Assembly (NCBI RefSeq): GCF_015706575.1
Contig: NW_024037072.1
Span: 16,493,162 to 16,557,161 of the forward strand
Source: Patiria miniata
Taxonomy: Eukaryota; Echinodermata; Asteroidea; Valvatida; Asterinidae
DNA: 64,000 nt
Reading direction: 5' to 3'
The position numbers and the translations under genes are program-made. Shown here piece by piece: positions 25,101 to 37,000 of this stretch. Each line of letters opens with the position of its first letter. Position 1 is the first letter of the stretch. The notes below the pieces were generated by a model. It was not told the DNA's origin. It saw only the letters and a list, made by a program, of their open reading frames with translations, and searched no databases.

Positions 25101-28100
25101 AGACGGCCAGTAAGAGGATAGTTAATTAGAGCGAGGGGAAAAGCTGCATTGGGGCTATTTGTTTAAAGATGGTTTTGTAATTGATCACTCTGCACCCGGG
25201 TTTTTTTCTTGATTATCATAATTCGATCTGGGTGTATGGAGATGCATTGACGATAATTCCGAAGTATATTAGGCTTGTCACAACTGGCTACCATCCAGGA
25301 TAATGTTTCTCTTCCGTTATTAAACCCGATATCTATTTCTCCCTTGAATTCTCACGGGGCTGGCGTGGATGCGCTATGAAACCATACCTGTGTTGACCTA
25401 GGTAGCTCATTGAGGCGGCTTAAGGCGCTTATGCAGCAACTGGTTTCACGCACTTTAATTTTCTCTGGGCGATTTTCAAGTGTGCGCCAAAGCGAAGGCA
25501 GTTTAGAAAGTCTAATGTTAGCTCAGTAAGCCAGATTGTCCCACGTCCTCTTTACAGGGTAATGCTGCAAATTTCACGCCACCAAATTCGTCGCAGGTTA
25601 TTTATAAAATGCAAGCATACGGATCTGCGCGGAGACACAGTAATGATGGGACTTCAAATCTGGCAGATCGGAATATCTATCCGTTGGAACATTAAAGTCG
25701 ACAAAAAGTCTGCTTTGTACGGCTTTTGAATTCGTCTTTCTTTAAATTCCAGTTCTTTTATGCTGCGCACAATCGAGCAGCAGGTGGTGAAACTCATTTT
25801 CCTCCGTTGGAAAACAGATCCAGATTTATTACTCTTTTGATGCGCTATTCCTGAAACCTGGATTTTGGACACACAAAGGCAATGAAGGAGTTGCTATTTA
25901 TGTGTCTCCGTTATCAAATTCACAGGCCTGAAAACTACCGCAGAAATAATTGCCAAATGTTCGTTTTCCCAACTGTAATTCAACACCCACGGCAATTGGA
26001 AATGTTTATGCAAACTGCATCCTGCGACCGGCTAACCTGGATCTCTGGGGTTTTTTTACATCGTGCTGAAACCTCACACTGCGGCGCTGCCTTCGATCCA
26101 ATTTGAAATGGTCATGTTCTAATTAATTCGGAATCGATTCTTGTCACACCGAGCCCCACAAAGCAATTGTCATCGATTCTCACTGGCGCTGAAGCATCTC
26201 GTGCGTTTATAAACGCTATAAGTGGCAATCCGATAATTTAAAAAAAAAACCAATACAGTCTTATCAGATAATTGCATTGTGCCAAATAATTCAGAATGGT
26301 CAGAGCCGGATCCAGTGCGGTGCGGAGGGGACGCCCGCCCCCCAGCAGTGTCCGAAATTTTCTCAAATAAGGCCACATTTCAGTTGAGAGAGACCTTCCG
26401 TCCCCGGCACACCCTCTGCCCCCCCCCCCCCCGGCTAATAACCTCTTTAGACCTGCCCTTGATGGTGATGAAAGATTTCTGCGCATAACGGTGGCTCCCA
26501 ATTATATAGACCCCCTGCATAGAGCGCCCTCACATAGGACAGCTCTTTGTTCCTCTTTGATGCGCATGAGTAGAAAAACTACATTCATTGTTGATGACTG
26601 TAAAAAAAAAAAAGGGTTTAACTTTCTTTGAGGGCGCTTTGTGCGGCGGATCTATGTGGAGCCACGCGTCCTATCGAAATATGCCTAAATGCCATGTTGC
26701 TGTGGTGGTCTCGAGCCTCCAAAAGAAATAAAGGTATACAGTCCGTAAGGACTTGCGTAAGAAAGATTGCAGCATAACGAGCCCCCCCCCCCTTCCTACA
26801 CCACCACCGCCACCACACGGACACAAACAATGCTTTTTGTCAACCTTCGTTCGGCCAAAAATAAATAGGAAAAATAATACTTAAAACAGGGAAAATAATA
26901 ATTGTAAAGCGCTTTGATACCCCGTTGTGGCGTAATTTATTATTACTATTATTATTATTATAAATAAGTCGGACAATGTAGGCCTTTTCTATGGGCGCAC
27001 GGGGCGGCGATTGGGGGGGGGGTGTCGGCTCTAATTTATCCGAGCGCGTGTAGATTTTAACCAAATCTTCGTTGTTTATTAGTCGCAGGATATTGCTCGT
27101 CCGCCAACATCTTCACGTAAATGCAAAGGTACAATGTGGGTAATGGGGTTACAACGCGCACATGTACGCCTATACATTATGCTGGTCACCAGTCCCCCAA
27201 TGTTGACAAGGAATCACCGCTCCTGCATGGTCAAGTTGAAACAGAGGCTTCTCTGGTATCTTCGGCCACACAGATTGTGCATCCTAAGGGGCCGGTTGTG
27301 ACGTATTATTCACGCACCGAACAGCAACACCCAACCATAAAGCTAAAAAAAAAAAATCAATTCGCGCTCTGCACTTACACCACACTAGCCTTAACAATCA
27401 ATGGACACCGCTAATCAGTCCGGTTGCACCAAGATTTCAATTTTCCGTTCTTCCTCTTTGGTTTTTACCCTCGGCTGGCTTGCCACTGACGCGCCGCCGG
27501 CACTTGGGGCGGAGATGTCCACATCGCCGTGATCTCGCCCGGTGGGCCCCCTTCCGCTAGCTGCTTTCTAGGGCGTGCGATTTCAACCTCGTTTCTCGAT
27601 TTCCGGAGATGTGTCGATGCACTCCGCAAAAGGAAAAGATTCATTTGATTACAGCTGCAAGCACACGCAAGACACACATAAGAATGGGGACTCGGTACCT
27701 TGCAAAAAAAAATGAAGTTTAACCCCGTGAATATTTCAGAGGCCATACGGAATAAATTGAGTACCGGCACCTATGTTCCATTTCATTCTTTCTTTTTTTC
27801 CGAACCAAAGAATATCTTTCAAACTTGTGTTCATTAACAGCATACATGTAAATGTAATTATATATGCATGACTAAACCAGTGACGTCATCTTAGGCATAA
27901 GGTACAGAGTAACAGCTGTTAAATACAATATGTTTTAGTTGTTATTTTAAAATGTGTATATTAACAGAGGCCAATTTCCCCCTTCTGTGCTCATCTGCCC
28001 ATTTTACATGATACTGAAAAACTAAGTGTCAAACTTGACGTAAAAGTACACTTGAACTCCTGTCCATAATTTGAACAGAAGATCCCTATGGTATAAAGCG

Positions 28101-28132
28101 ACAGCGCCTTCATGTGTCAGGGCCTATAGCCT
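19133..28132. other. Gene-poor interval, first part
   Basis: No coding exon is supported. Seen here: a candidate polyadenylation signal at 21031-21040, a perfect 17-bp direct duplication at 21900-21933 (ATGACACCTGCACATCC twice), a C14 tract in a C-rich repeat near 26,296-26,435, a C-run near 26,780, the SINE-like tail at 26901-26963 and a G-run near 27,013. GC-richer patches at about 23,220-23,300 and 25,350-25,510 could be conserved non-coding DNA. Confidence 0.55.
26901..26963 (+). repeat. 3' tail of a SINE/LINE-like retroposon
   Basis: TGTAAAGCGCTTTGATACCC followed by an (ATT)n run is the typical tail of many tRNA-derived SINEs and their partner LINEs. No tRNA-like head was seen upstream, so the copy is probably 5'-truncated. 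Confidence 0.45.
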
Positions 28133-28141
28133 GCGGACATC

Positions 28142-28679
28142 TTCGCTCGTACGTACCCGCCCTGCAAACAGGACGCTGGGAAGTGTTGATGAATTTACGC
28201 TCTGATTGGATAGATTTTGCGTGACCTGTTACCTTCAAGTCTTCATGTGCAAGACCCTGCAATTTTTTAACGGCCGTTAAGACTGAGCCATCAATCTTTT
28301 ATTCTCATTCATAAATCTTTTTTTTTTTCGTTGAAAAGCGTTTATGTAGGAAAATCTGTGTTCAATACCCGTCACTTGCTCAGGCTCCGATTCGAATTCA
28401 CAAAGGGTCAAATTGCATATCATGTATGCGACGCTCAAAATTTGTCCACATGGTCCGCAATGAAAAAGAAATTACATCTGGTATGGAATGTGTGCATTTC
28501 TATGAGAAAGTTTTCTTATAGCATTAGCGCGCATTGGCTAACTGCGGTCTTAAACATAGGTATTATACGTAGGTCATGATAAATTACCCAGAATGCCACC
28601 CCCACTTCCTTCACAAGATTCTGTGAAGCTCATCAGCCCTTCCCATCGCCCTGTTTGCAGGGCGGGGGGTACGAGCGAA
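28142..28679. mobile_element. MITE with 9-bp target duplication, copy 1
   Basis: The left end TTCGCTCGTAC...CCCGCCCTGCAAACAGG pairs with the right end CCTGTTTGCAGGGCGGGGGG...TACGAGCGAA. Flanks GCGGACATC (28133-28141) and GCGGACTTC (28680-28688) match at 8 of 9 bases, a slightly decayed 9-bp duplication. It is 538 bp with no transposase. A 9-bp duplication points to the Mutator-like group, which is inference. A second copy lies at 53011-53562. Confidence 0.88.
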
Positions 28680-28876
28680 GCGGACTTCTTAATCAGATAG
28701 AGGCATGGATATAATGTACCTATAGATGTTTGGCTTTTAAAGTTCATTTCAATGCCATTGTTCGTTTAGGAATCCAAAAATCTGGAGTGTTTTGTTTGTA
28801 AGGGACAATAGGCCGAACCAATAAGCCCCGCCCACTCTAACACGTGTACTTCTCCAATGCCGCACTACGTTAACCA

Positions 28877-28952
28877 CGTCCCCAGGGTGTCGAGCAGTAC
28901 GCGCCCACCACTACCTGCTCTCATCACCCGGTATTGGATCATTTGCATGTGT
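28877..28952 (+). repeat. 75-bp interspersed module, copy 1
   Basis: Shares CCCAGGGTGTCGAGCAGTAC and following sequence through GGATCATTTGCATGTG with 33950-34024, nearly identical apart from a short gap. The flanks on either side are unrelated. Confidence 0.8.
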
Positions 28953-29008
28953 ACATCATGCGCGCGTGTACGCGCATGGCGGACTTTTTTATACACGCTT
29001 GTCGGACA

Positions 29009-29510
29009 TTAAAACTATAGTCCATCATTTGCAGCCATCCGAAAAAGTAACTGGCGTATTATTGTTGAAAAACATACTTGGTTGAATGATAGTAAGTGGA
29101 CTAAACTCCCTGTGAAATTAATCTTTCTGGCAAGCTATCATTTTGAAGTAATCAACGAGGAAGGCCTTTCCAACGGTGCGTCTTAAGACGAACCGTAGGA
29201 AAATTTAAATGAGTAGTTCGTTTTGTTATTCGGCGCAGCGCGCGCAAGCATTGGCACGACGCACAGGCGCGCGCGGATCAGTGCGCGACATCGCGTATAG
29301 CTGCAATTCAAAACAATTCAAAACAACGATTCAGCAACTTTTGATTTGAAATTGATATCCTAGAATGCTGTTTTTCTCGGAATATACAGCTGAAGCTGAA
29401 CTGAAACTTCATCAGGTTAGTTGTTCAGTATCCTTTATTAGATTTTGAACACTTTTGTTGCTTCAAACGAACAAAATGCACAAATTACAAATGATGGACT
29501 ATATCTTTAA
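29009..29510. mobile_element. MITE flanked by TTAA
   Basis: TTAA (29009-29012) is followed by AACTATAGTCCATCATTTG; the right end is CAAATGATGGACTATATCT followed by TTAA (29507-29510). The inverted ends of about 19 bp and TTAA duplication fit piggyBac- or Kolobok-type elements. The interior is CpG-rich near 29,160-29,300, with the inner palindrome CGTCTTAAGACG. There is no coding capacity. Confidence 0.72.
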
Positions 29511-31076
29511 TCAAGGTTGTGATTGGTCAAAGCATAATGGGCGGAGCTAAGTGGATCGGTCTTTTCAGCCCCCAGGATAAAGGTAGTTATAGAGTTACTT
29601 CCACATCATATAATATAAAAGTAATATAAGAAGACAAGTCATGCCACAGATGTGTACTTTAAACAATCCGAGTTTTGGATTGCTTTGTTCCAAGCAGACA
29701 ATCCATCCCAAAAATATGTGAGAAGTTGAACTACTTATGCCTTAAATTTAATTATAAAGAAGAAGAAAAGGTATTCCTCAACACTGTTTGGTTGTGAAAT
29801 ATACCTGTAGGCCTACCGGTATTTAACGTAACGAGTCACTTAAAAAAAAAAAATATGATTTTTCGTTGTGCTAGTGGTTCTTCGGCGGGAATCTAAATTC
29901 AAATTGCATGGACATGTTTTTCTAGGCCTGTGTTTTTATCTTTAGATCTCACCGGTGTATACTCCTTGTTTGGCTTCCGCGTGGAGTATTCAGGAGGATA
30001 ACTACCAAGTACCAAGCGGTACCAAAAGAAGTATACGCTATTTAAACATAAATTATAAGAGGGCCGACAATTTTTAGGAAGAAACAGGGCATATTTGCGC
30101 CTCAATCATAAATCGGATGATTTTGGTGAGACAGAAAAACAAAGGAGGAAAGACTTTACATCTCACTTTTCTTTAATTGATGGCACAATCAGATTTGTTT
30201 TGTCCAAGTGTAGTGGGGGTCAACGAACTAGATACTGTGCTTGTTTCCCTCCGAGCCATATGAACCAATAAGACGGTCACACGTTGTCCTGAAAATCTAG
30301 TTTCTGCCGTTGAATATTGACACCACGCTATGTGCCCTCAAAGTAAAACAGCCGTCAGCGCTGAAACAAAGCCGTCTAATTATTCATTCAAAAACAGTCC
30401 TTGTTTTACATGGGATTTTGTTCTAAGGAATCGGTAAAGCTTCATCAGTTCTCAGTCTTCTCAAAATGAAATCAGGACATCTCCACTGACAATTAGTTAC
30501 TGCGAATGCCCTCTTAGAGAATACAATGAATGAACTCATCAGTCGGCAATCTCTTCGGCTAAAGTTGTGTTTTTCCCACCGTGTCCCACGGCTACAATTT
30601 CACCCGGTCCGGGTGGCAATATTTCACGCTCGTTGTTTCGCCCTCGCTTCGCCGATCTCCGTGATAGGTTTTTTTTCCATTGCATCTTTGACAATAAAGA
30701 AGGCTGATTACCCGCGATACTTCGCCCTGGGCATGCTTAAGTGTGTAATATTTGCAGTGATATTTGCAGTGCGTCGCAAGGGAAAGTATGATAAAAGTGC
30801 ATTTGATGCACACGCCATGCATGTAGAATTCTGGTTTGTGATCATCTTGTCAAAGCATGAGGGTTACTCTCTGCCATGACACGTTACGGAAGTCACTTCC
30901 AGGCAGGGTCGATATCAAAAGCAAGACAGGTGGCAGGGAACATGCACACAGAACAAACAACGACAGAGAAGACTTAACGCACACAGTGGGGAACAATATT
31001 CATGACCTTACGTAAAAGTATCATGTAACCATCCCACGCAATTTTCAACAAAATTAATGAAACATCATGATGTTAA

Positions 31077-31128
31077 CATAATAATTATAATTATTATGCA
31101 ATAATTCATAATAATTATAATTATTATG
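31077..31128. repeat. Two copies of a 22-bp perfect AT palindrome
   Basis: CATAATAATTA followed by its exact reverse complement occurs at 31077-31098 and again at 31107-31128, a 30-bp period. Cruciform-prone; function unknown. Confidence 0.9.
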
Positions 31129-32224
31129 AAACGGTACAAATTCATATCAAGGACTTAAAAGGTAATACTGGAGCCTGGGTATGCATTCTGTATCTCTTTC
31201 TTTAGAATTTGGTTTTTTTTGTGGTGGGGTGCGGGTCGGGTGTTGAAAGGTTCGCAGTTTTTCATCTGCGGTAGAAGTAACAAACAAGGCGGCAGCAAAC
31301 AATCCAACCATCCCAACAGAGGATGGCGAATAGATTTGAGGCAGACACGACTGGAAAAAAAGATTGAAACAAACACAACCAGCCTTTACCGTATTAAATT
31401 AAAACAAATAACCAGCTCTTCCCCTTTGAGGAAAAATATCAGAATAGTCCAGCAAAAAGCCATTTCTTTGCGGAAATGCTTGCGAAGGCCTTGCACTTTT
31501 CAACTGCACCAATTCAGAGACAATTTTTTATTTAACTCGTCACTACATGGACTCGAGCAAATTGGCGGATAAAAGCAGGTTTGCTTCTTGACGCCCTAAA
31601 GACAACTATTGATTGGATGGCTTCCTGACATCTAAGACTCACTCAATATGGACTTCAATTTGTTGTTCGGTTACTTTCCTTCGAAGTTTTTTGTGGTTTA
31701 GACTTTCCATTTTATAGCTACGGGTGTGTTTTGAGGGAGTGCATGCCCCCTTCCCCTTCGCTCCTGCGTAACATAAGCAAACCAGTGTTATGTGCTGTTA
31801 GGCAGCTGCTGAGTCATCTTTACTTGGCTACCTCTGATTCATTCAACTTGGCAGTTTCAATGTGATATGTTTGAATTGCCGGGTAGCCACAACCCTAGAT
31901 CAACTGGAGGATAAAGTCCCCTCCTCCCTGCTTTGTCCAAGTTATATGTCCTCCCCTTTTCCTATATGCATCTAGCAACACCGCGCCGACGAACAACGCC
32001 ACCTAGTGCCGTATTCTTTTGCTGTCCATAACCAATAAAAATTCCCCTCCGGTCTAATTTCTGGATTTTCTTATGGGATCCGTCATGTATATAGGTTATT
32101 TGGACTAGTCCAGTTTGATGATAAAACAAAAAGCCAAGTCAAGTATTAATAGTCATTTCCAATTTTGGGCTCTTCCGTTAGTTAGATTTCTGCTGGGATA
32201 TGCCAGCTAAGGCTGCGTCCTAAA

Positions 32225-32602
32225 CAGGGCCGTAAATTCCGTGGGGATGGGGGGTATATATCCAACCCCCCCCCCCTTCTTGACCAGGGGGATGGGCTAT
32301 TGAATCATCCCCCCCCCCCCCAACTTTTTCATGATGAGAAAAAAATTGATTTGAGGTACTTTTTCAACATCTCCCAACGACCAAAATGTATTCAACAGCA
32401 CTGAAAAGAGGTGAAACGAAGAACAAAAGCTTTTAAAATGCGCCTATTTATGCCAGTATATATATGTTGGTATGCTGAAGAGCACCCCCTAGTGTAATGT
32501 GGTGCCCCCCCCCCCCTGCTTTTTGAATTTACACGGGCGTGCATATTTTGGGATTTGGGTCATCCCCATCCCCCCACTCGCCGGCACAGATTTACGCCAC
32601 TG
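32225..32602. mobile_element. hAT-like MITE with 8-bp target duplication
   Basis: The ends CAGGGCCGTAAAT and, inverted, CAGTGGCGTAAAT are terminal inverted repeats. The flanks GTCCTAAA (32217-32224) and GTCCTAAA (32603-32610) are a perfect 8-bp duplication. An 8-bp duplication with CAG-starting ends is characteristic of hAT elements. The 378-bp interior has several C-runs and no transposase. Confidence 0.85.
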
Positions 32603-33479
32603 GTCCTAAATACTCGACGTCGGTCGGTAATGATACACGCGTTGGTGGGAATGTTTTAGTCAGGCGTTTTTTATTCGTGCATTGAGACGTTTATCACGCT
32701 TGACCCATTTTACCACTTTGAATGACACCGCTGATTCGAGGTGCACACGTTTTTTTCAACAAGGAATCGATGAATTAACACCAAACTGACGGTAGAGGGC
32801 GTCATATATCCTTGGCTGACGCAAACAGTCGCCCTTATCACTAAATTTGCATCAGCATGATCCTTGAACGGCACAAGTTGGTGCTATAATTTTATTTGTA
32901 AGGGGGGGGGGGTGTAGCTGTTGATTACATGAGGCACAGCCGCTGTCCACATGTATGCATCATCTACATAGGTACGTACCCGTATTTTTCGCACATTCCT
33001 CATTTATAGCTTCGGTAAATGGTAGTTGGTTAAAAGGCATTGTATATTGACCTTATTACAGGTTGAGAACAGTATTGTGAAAATTCAGGTGACTTATGTT
33101 TACACATGTAAATATTTTTAGGCACTTCAGTAGTTAAAATAGGAAGGAAATGCTTGAAATTTGATGTTAAGACGTTTCTTTTTCAGGAAAGCAATTATTT
33201 CTGTTTCTGATGTTTGTTTGCCGATAGAGGGCGTGATACATATTTGGCTGTGGACGCGTAGTTTTTTGTTTGTATTGTGTGCGTACACTTCCTTGTTTTC
33301 CGTCCAGTGCGAGGTCATTGTGTCATATTTTCCATTCACGATGTAGTCGATGCATATTTATTTCATACTTTCCATTCATACTTCCATTTTGTGAGCACAT
33401 TTCGGACGCTTGAAGTTTCTTGTTGTTTGCGCAGAATTGCCAATGATATTGAAATGCAAGCGAGACAACCCTTGCTTAA

Positions 33480-33698
33480 CAGCGGCGTGGCCAAGGGGGT
33501 GGGGGAGGGTTCACCCGCCCCACCCATACACAAAATCGTGTTGCCCCCCCCCCCCACCCTTTAACTGGAATTTTGTTAGTCCTATAAGTGAACATGGTTA
33601 ACAGGTTTAACAGAAATTGCCCCCCCCCTCCTCCACTGTAACATCCAGCACCCCCCCCCCCCCCCCCCCCCATGGTGACAACCCTGGTTACGCCGCTG
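33480..33698. mobile_element. Probable hAT-like MITE rich in C homopolymers
   Basis: The left end CAGCGGCGTGGCCA and the right end in inverse complement CAGCGGCGTAACCA match at 12 of 14 positions. The interior has C-runs including one of about 22 bases at 33651-33672. Unlike the neighbour at 32225-32602, no target duplication is visible, so the boundaries or class may be wrong. Confidence 0.55.
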
Positions 33699-33949
33699 CA
33701 AACAAAAAATGAAGCCTTTTAAGTTACCAAGTTTTAAGGTTTTTTTCAGGTGAATTCATACAAGTAGCCGTAGCTTACCCAGTAGCTACTTTTTCAACTG
33801 AAGCATAGGGAGGTAGTCAGCTCCTACATCCGCTTGAATCGAGTCAAAGAACTGAGAGTGCTGCTGGTACAGGCTGATTGAATGGAGCCCTCAAGAGACA
33901 GGTAGGCCTTTACATAAAAAGGAGTTCAGAAAATGGTGTGAGCCAACCT

Positions 33950-34024
33950 CGTCCCCAGGGTGTCGAGCAGTACGCGCCCACCACTACCTGCTCTCTCACC
34001 CTGGTATTGGATCATTTGCATGTG
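33950..34024 (+). repeat. 75-bp interspersed module, copy 2
   Basis: Nearly identical to 28877-28952 and in the same orientation. It contains the octamer-like word ATTTGCATG at its end. The element family is not identified. Confidence 0.8.
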
Positions 34025-37000
34025 CAAGATTTTTGAACACGTATGCAAATTAGGAGTAGTCTGGTGCCTGCCTGTGCGTTACATTTGCGTTTGTTTTTGT
34101 ATGCGGTGTCTGGGGTAAAAACAGAATCAATTCGTCGAAGCGCGAGCATGGCGTGAGTTACGAAAACATGATTTTATTTTAATTAAACTGTTACGATCTT
34201 AACGAGACAACATGCAGTATCACATTTCATATTAATATTAACAAACTGGAAAGGAAATGAATATTTTCGAGAAGGCGTGGACGAATGATCGCGAAAACAC
34301 GTACTGTACGTTGTGAATAACAACACCAAGTACACGATATTAGAATAGCCAACCACAAGACCAAGGGCAATGGTAGCTACAAAGAGAACAAAAAGCTACG
34401 TTTAAAGAAAATCTGTCGATTGAACTGTGATAAGCTATGCGAAGGGGGGGGGCACATCTTGGAAAGATGGTCCACAGTAAGAGTTCTTTACCGTGCCAGC
34501 CCATGGAACATAATTGATGTAGGAGCTCATGTGTATGATAAAAGGGAGTATAGGGAGTATAGTATAGGGAGTTCTTATATGAATGAGGAATATCAAAACC
34601 AAGCCCCAAAACGTTTACAATGTGCCCTGAATTTATTAGGCCAAGTGTCCGGTGAAAAAAAACGTGTCAACATTTCAGCACGGATGTGCAAAAAAGTGCC
34701 CCTTTTATGCGATCCCCCCATCCTCAGTTTCAAAACCGTTCTGCCGCCGCTGCAACAGAAAATATATAATGTGTATGTTCAAGGGCCGTTGCCAAACCAT
34801 GTCCCATCCAATTAACTGCACATTGTTGAATTCGATCTAAAAGGGATTTTCTTAGCAATGTCAAGTGGAGATATTAGACTTGCGTTCAAGAGTCGTGCCG
34901 AACCGATTTTTTTCCCGAAGATTTGACATGAGTGGGCCAGTGCATGCTAGTACATGCCTCGAACCTTACGAAAATGCTAACCTGGACTTTACGGACAGTG
35001 CCGGCAACAGAGCTTGATACTGATCACGCTATAATAAGGCACTGGTAAAGGTTGGTATTTTGTAATATTAAATTAAATCTCTTATAAGTGACTAAACGCG
35101 TCGCCGTCCGTTGATAACCAAATGAAGACACGGGCATTCGAACCCAAGTCTCATTCAAAGTGAGTAACTGTTGTATTGCTTTGAAGAAATTCTTAGACAT
35201 TCATCTCTAGTGTATTTATTGGATTTGTTCAAGTTCGTCACGTTAGGTAACCCTCTGCCTAATTTACCGGATACCACATTTTTGACTTTCGGACGACATT
35301 TCGTGAAACTCTGGCTACAATTATTGTTCACAAGGTTCCCACAGTACGTTGTATTTAAGTAATAGTGTTATATTTAATTAAATGAGTTGAAGCTCATCAA
35401 CAAACAAGTAGGCCTAATACGTTACTTGAAAAGGAAAGTCGGGCGACAAGTCTACCCGAGTAGCTCGTGATATTATCTGGTTCTGCGTGATTCTGAAATG
35501 CGAGTCTGGGGAAACGGGTGCTAACGGAACCCTTGATTTTGCATTTTGTGTAAGAAAGACTAATTGCTCGGAATTGGGATCTTAAACTTTGCACACCGTG
35601 GTAAGATGCCCCAAGAGTGGACTTTTCTTTGTGATAGGGTCACTTCTTTCACACATGGAACTCTTTGTGCCGACAGCGGCGCACTGGGTCTGACTCCCGT
35701 CGACCAAAATATACATTTTGATCTTTCTCCCTTGTATTCACTTACATGTGTCCAACAACACTGTAATTTAGCTGGACTAAAGAGATAACACATTTTACTG
35801 GGCCTCGCGTATAATGTCATGGTACGTGACTAAGAGCAAGATAACAGATTTTAAGATTCGTCGACCAAGATTTTTTGTTTTGTACATAGAGCCGATCGTC
35901 CGGCCAAAAATACCAACATCTGCAGACCATCCGGGAGGCCATGTCTTTCAAATAAAAAACAGAATTAAATGTTAGGGTCAAGCACACTTCTAATTCTTGA
36001 GAATTTATTGAGAACGCATAGTACATCAACGATATTGTAGCGGACCAATCGGCAAATACACCCGTCAGTTTATTCTACCTAATCCACAAAAACAACTAAC
36101 AAGACTGGTCTATCGATTCCTAGTCCATATTCGATCCGTCGATCTCTCCATCTTTCTGTCCAACCAAAAGAAAATAGAGACCTTTACGTTTCGTCATCGT
36201 GTCGATTTATCCTTAAGTGGCTCAAATCCTCCGTGAACATAACAAAGTGTTGTTGTGGATGCTAAACAGAGTCCCTCAAAGAGTGGCCGGGTTCACACCT
36301 CTATCACGGGAAAAGAAAATACGGGGAAAGATTGTGAGTTAAAAGGCTCCTTTTAATCGATCGGATTATTGCGCATCAAAGTGGTCCACTTGCCAGGGTC
36401 TTTGGATCTGAAGTCTTTTTTTAGGTGCATGTCTTAGACTATGGAGTGCCTCAGTGGAATTTATTTAATATAAGACCAGTAACTGTCCAGGATCCATAAG
36501 TTTGGTTCGTGATTATGCACTTTAAATTTTTCAAGACCAGAATTCAACTTTCAAAGCGATCAAAATTCAAGAAAAAAAGGACTATTGGTCCTCTACGAAT
36601 GTGCGATCCTGCACAAATGTTTGGTTTTGGGGGAAAAATGGTTTTGCAGTTTGGTCTCCTTTTGGTGGGCTTTGCATGATGCTATATGCTTTTGAAAGAT
36701 CTAAAATGTTTCTTACTCAAAAATGGGTCTTGGGCAGTAAAATCAGTTCTGGCACTAAAAAGAAGGGGCTTGGATTGAATCCACTTTGGCATTCCATACC
36801 TGTCAGGTCTTGGAAGCATTTCGTAACTGTGATGGAAGGCATCGCTGTAACGGACTTTCTTTTCACTCCTGACCGAGTGACCAAACACAAGAGTCTTCTT
36901 GATCCATTTCCCTAAATCCTCTCTTTTGGACCCGTCCTGGCAGTCAATTCGTCCTGACAGCTGCATTGAATGGGCCCCTTTCAGTACCAAAACAAATAAG

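Larger units (their letters stand above)
28689..32216. other. Gene-poor interval, second part
   Basis: Outside the elements listed separately (28877-28952, 29009-29510, 31077-31128) nothing is recognised. The hairpin CATGCGCG...CGCGCATG lies near 28,958-28,978. Open frames at 30526-30879 and 31219-31572 have no domain signature. Confidence 0.5.

Noticed and set aside
28331..28579. 82-codon frame, similar to part of the frame at 53165-53509
   Set aside because: The similarity exists because both lie in copies of the same MITE; the frames are not conserved along their length.
30526..30879. 117-codon frame in the gene-poor interval
   Set aside because: No recognisable domain, splice context or codon bias; its length is within chance in this sequence.
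35100..35170. Possible minus-strand tRNA or SINE with B-box-like GGTTCGAATGC
   Set aside because: The T stem does not pair and no A box lies at the right distance.
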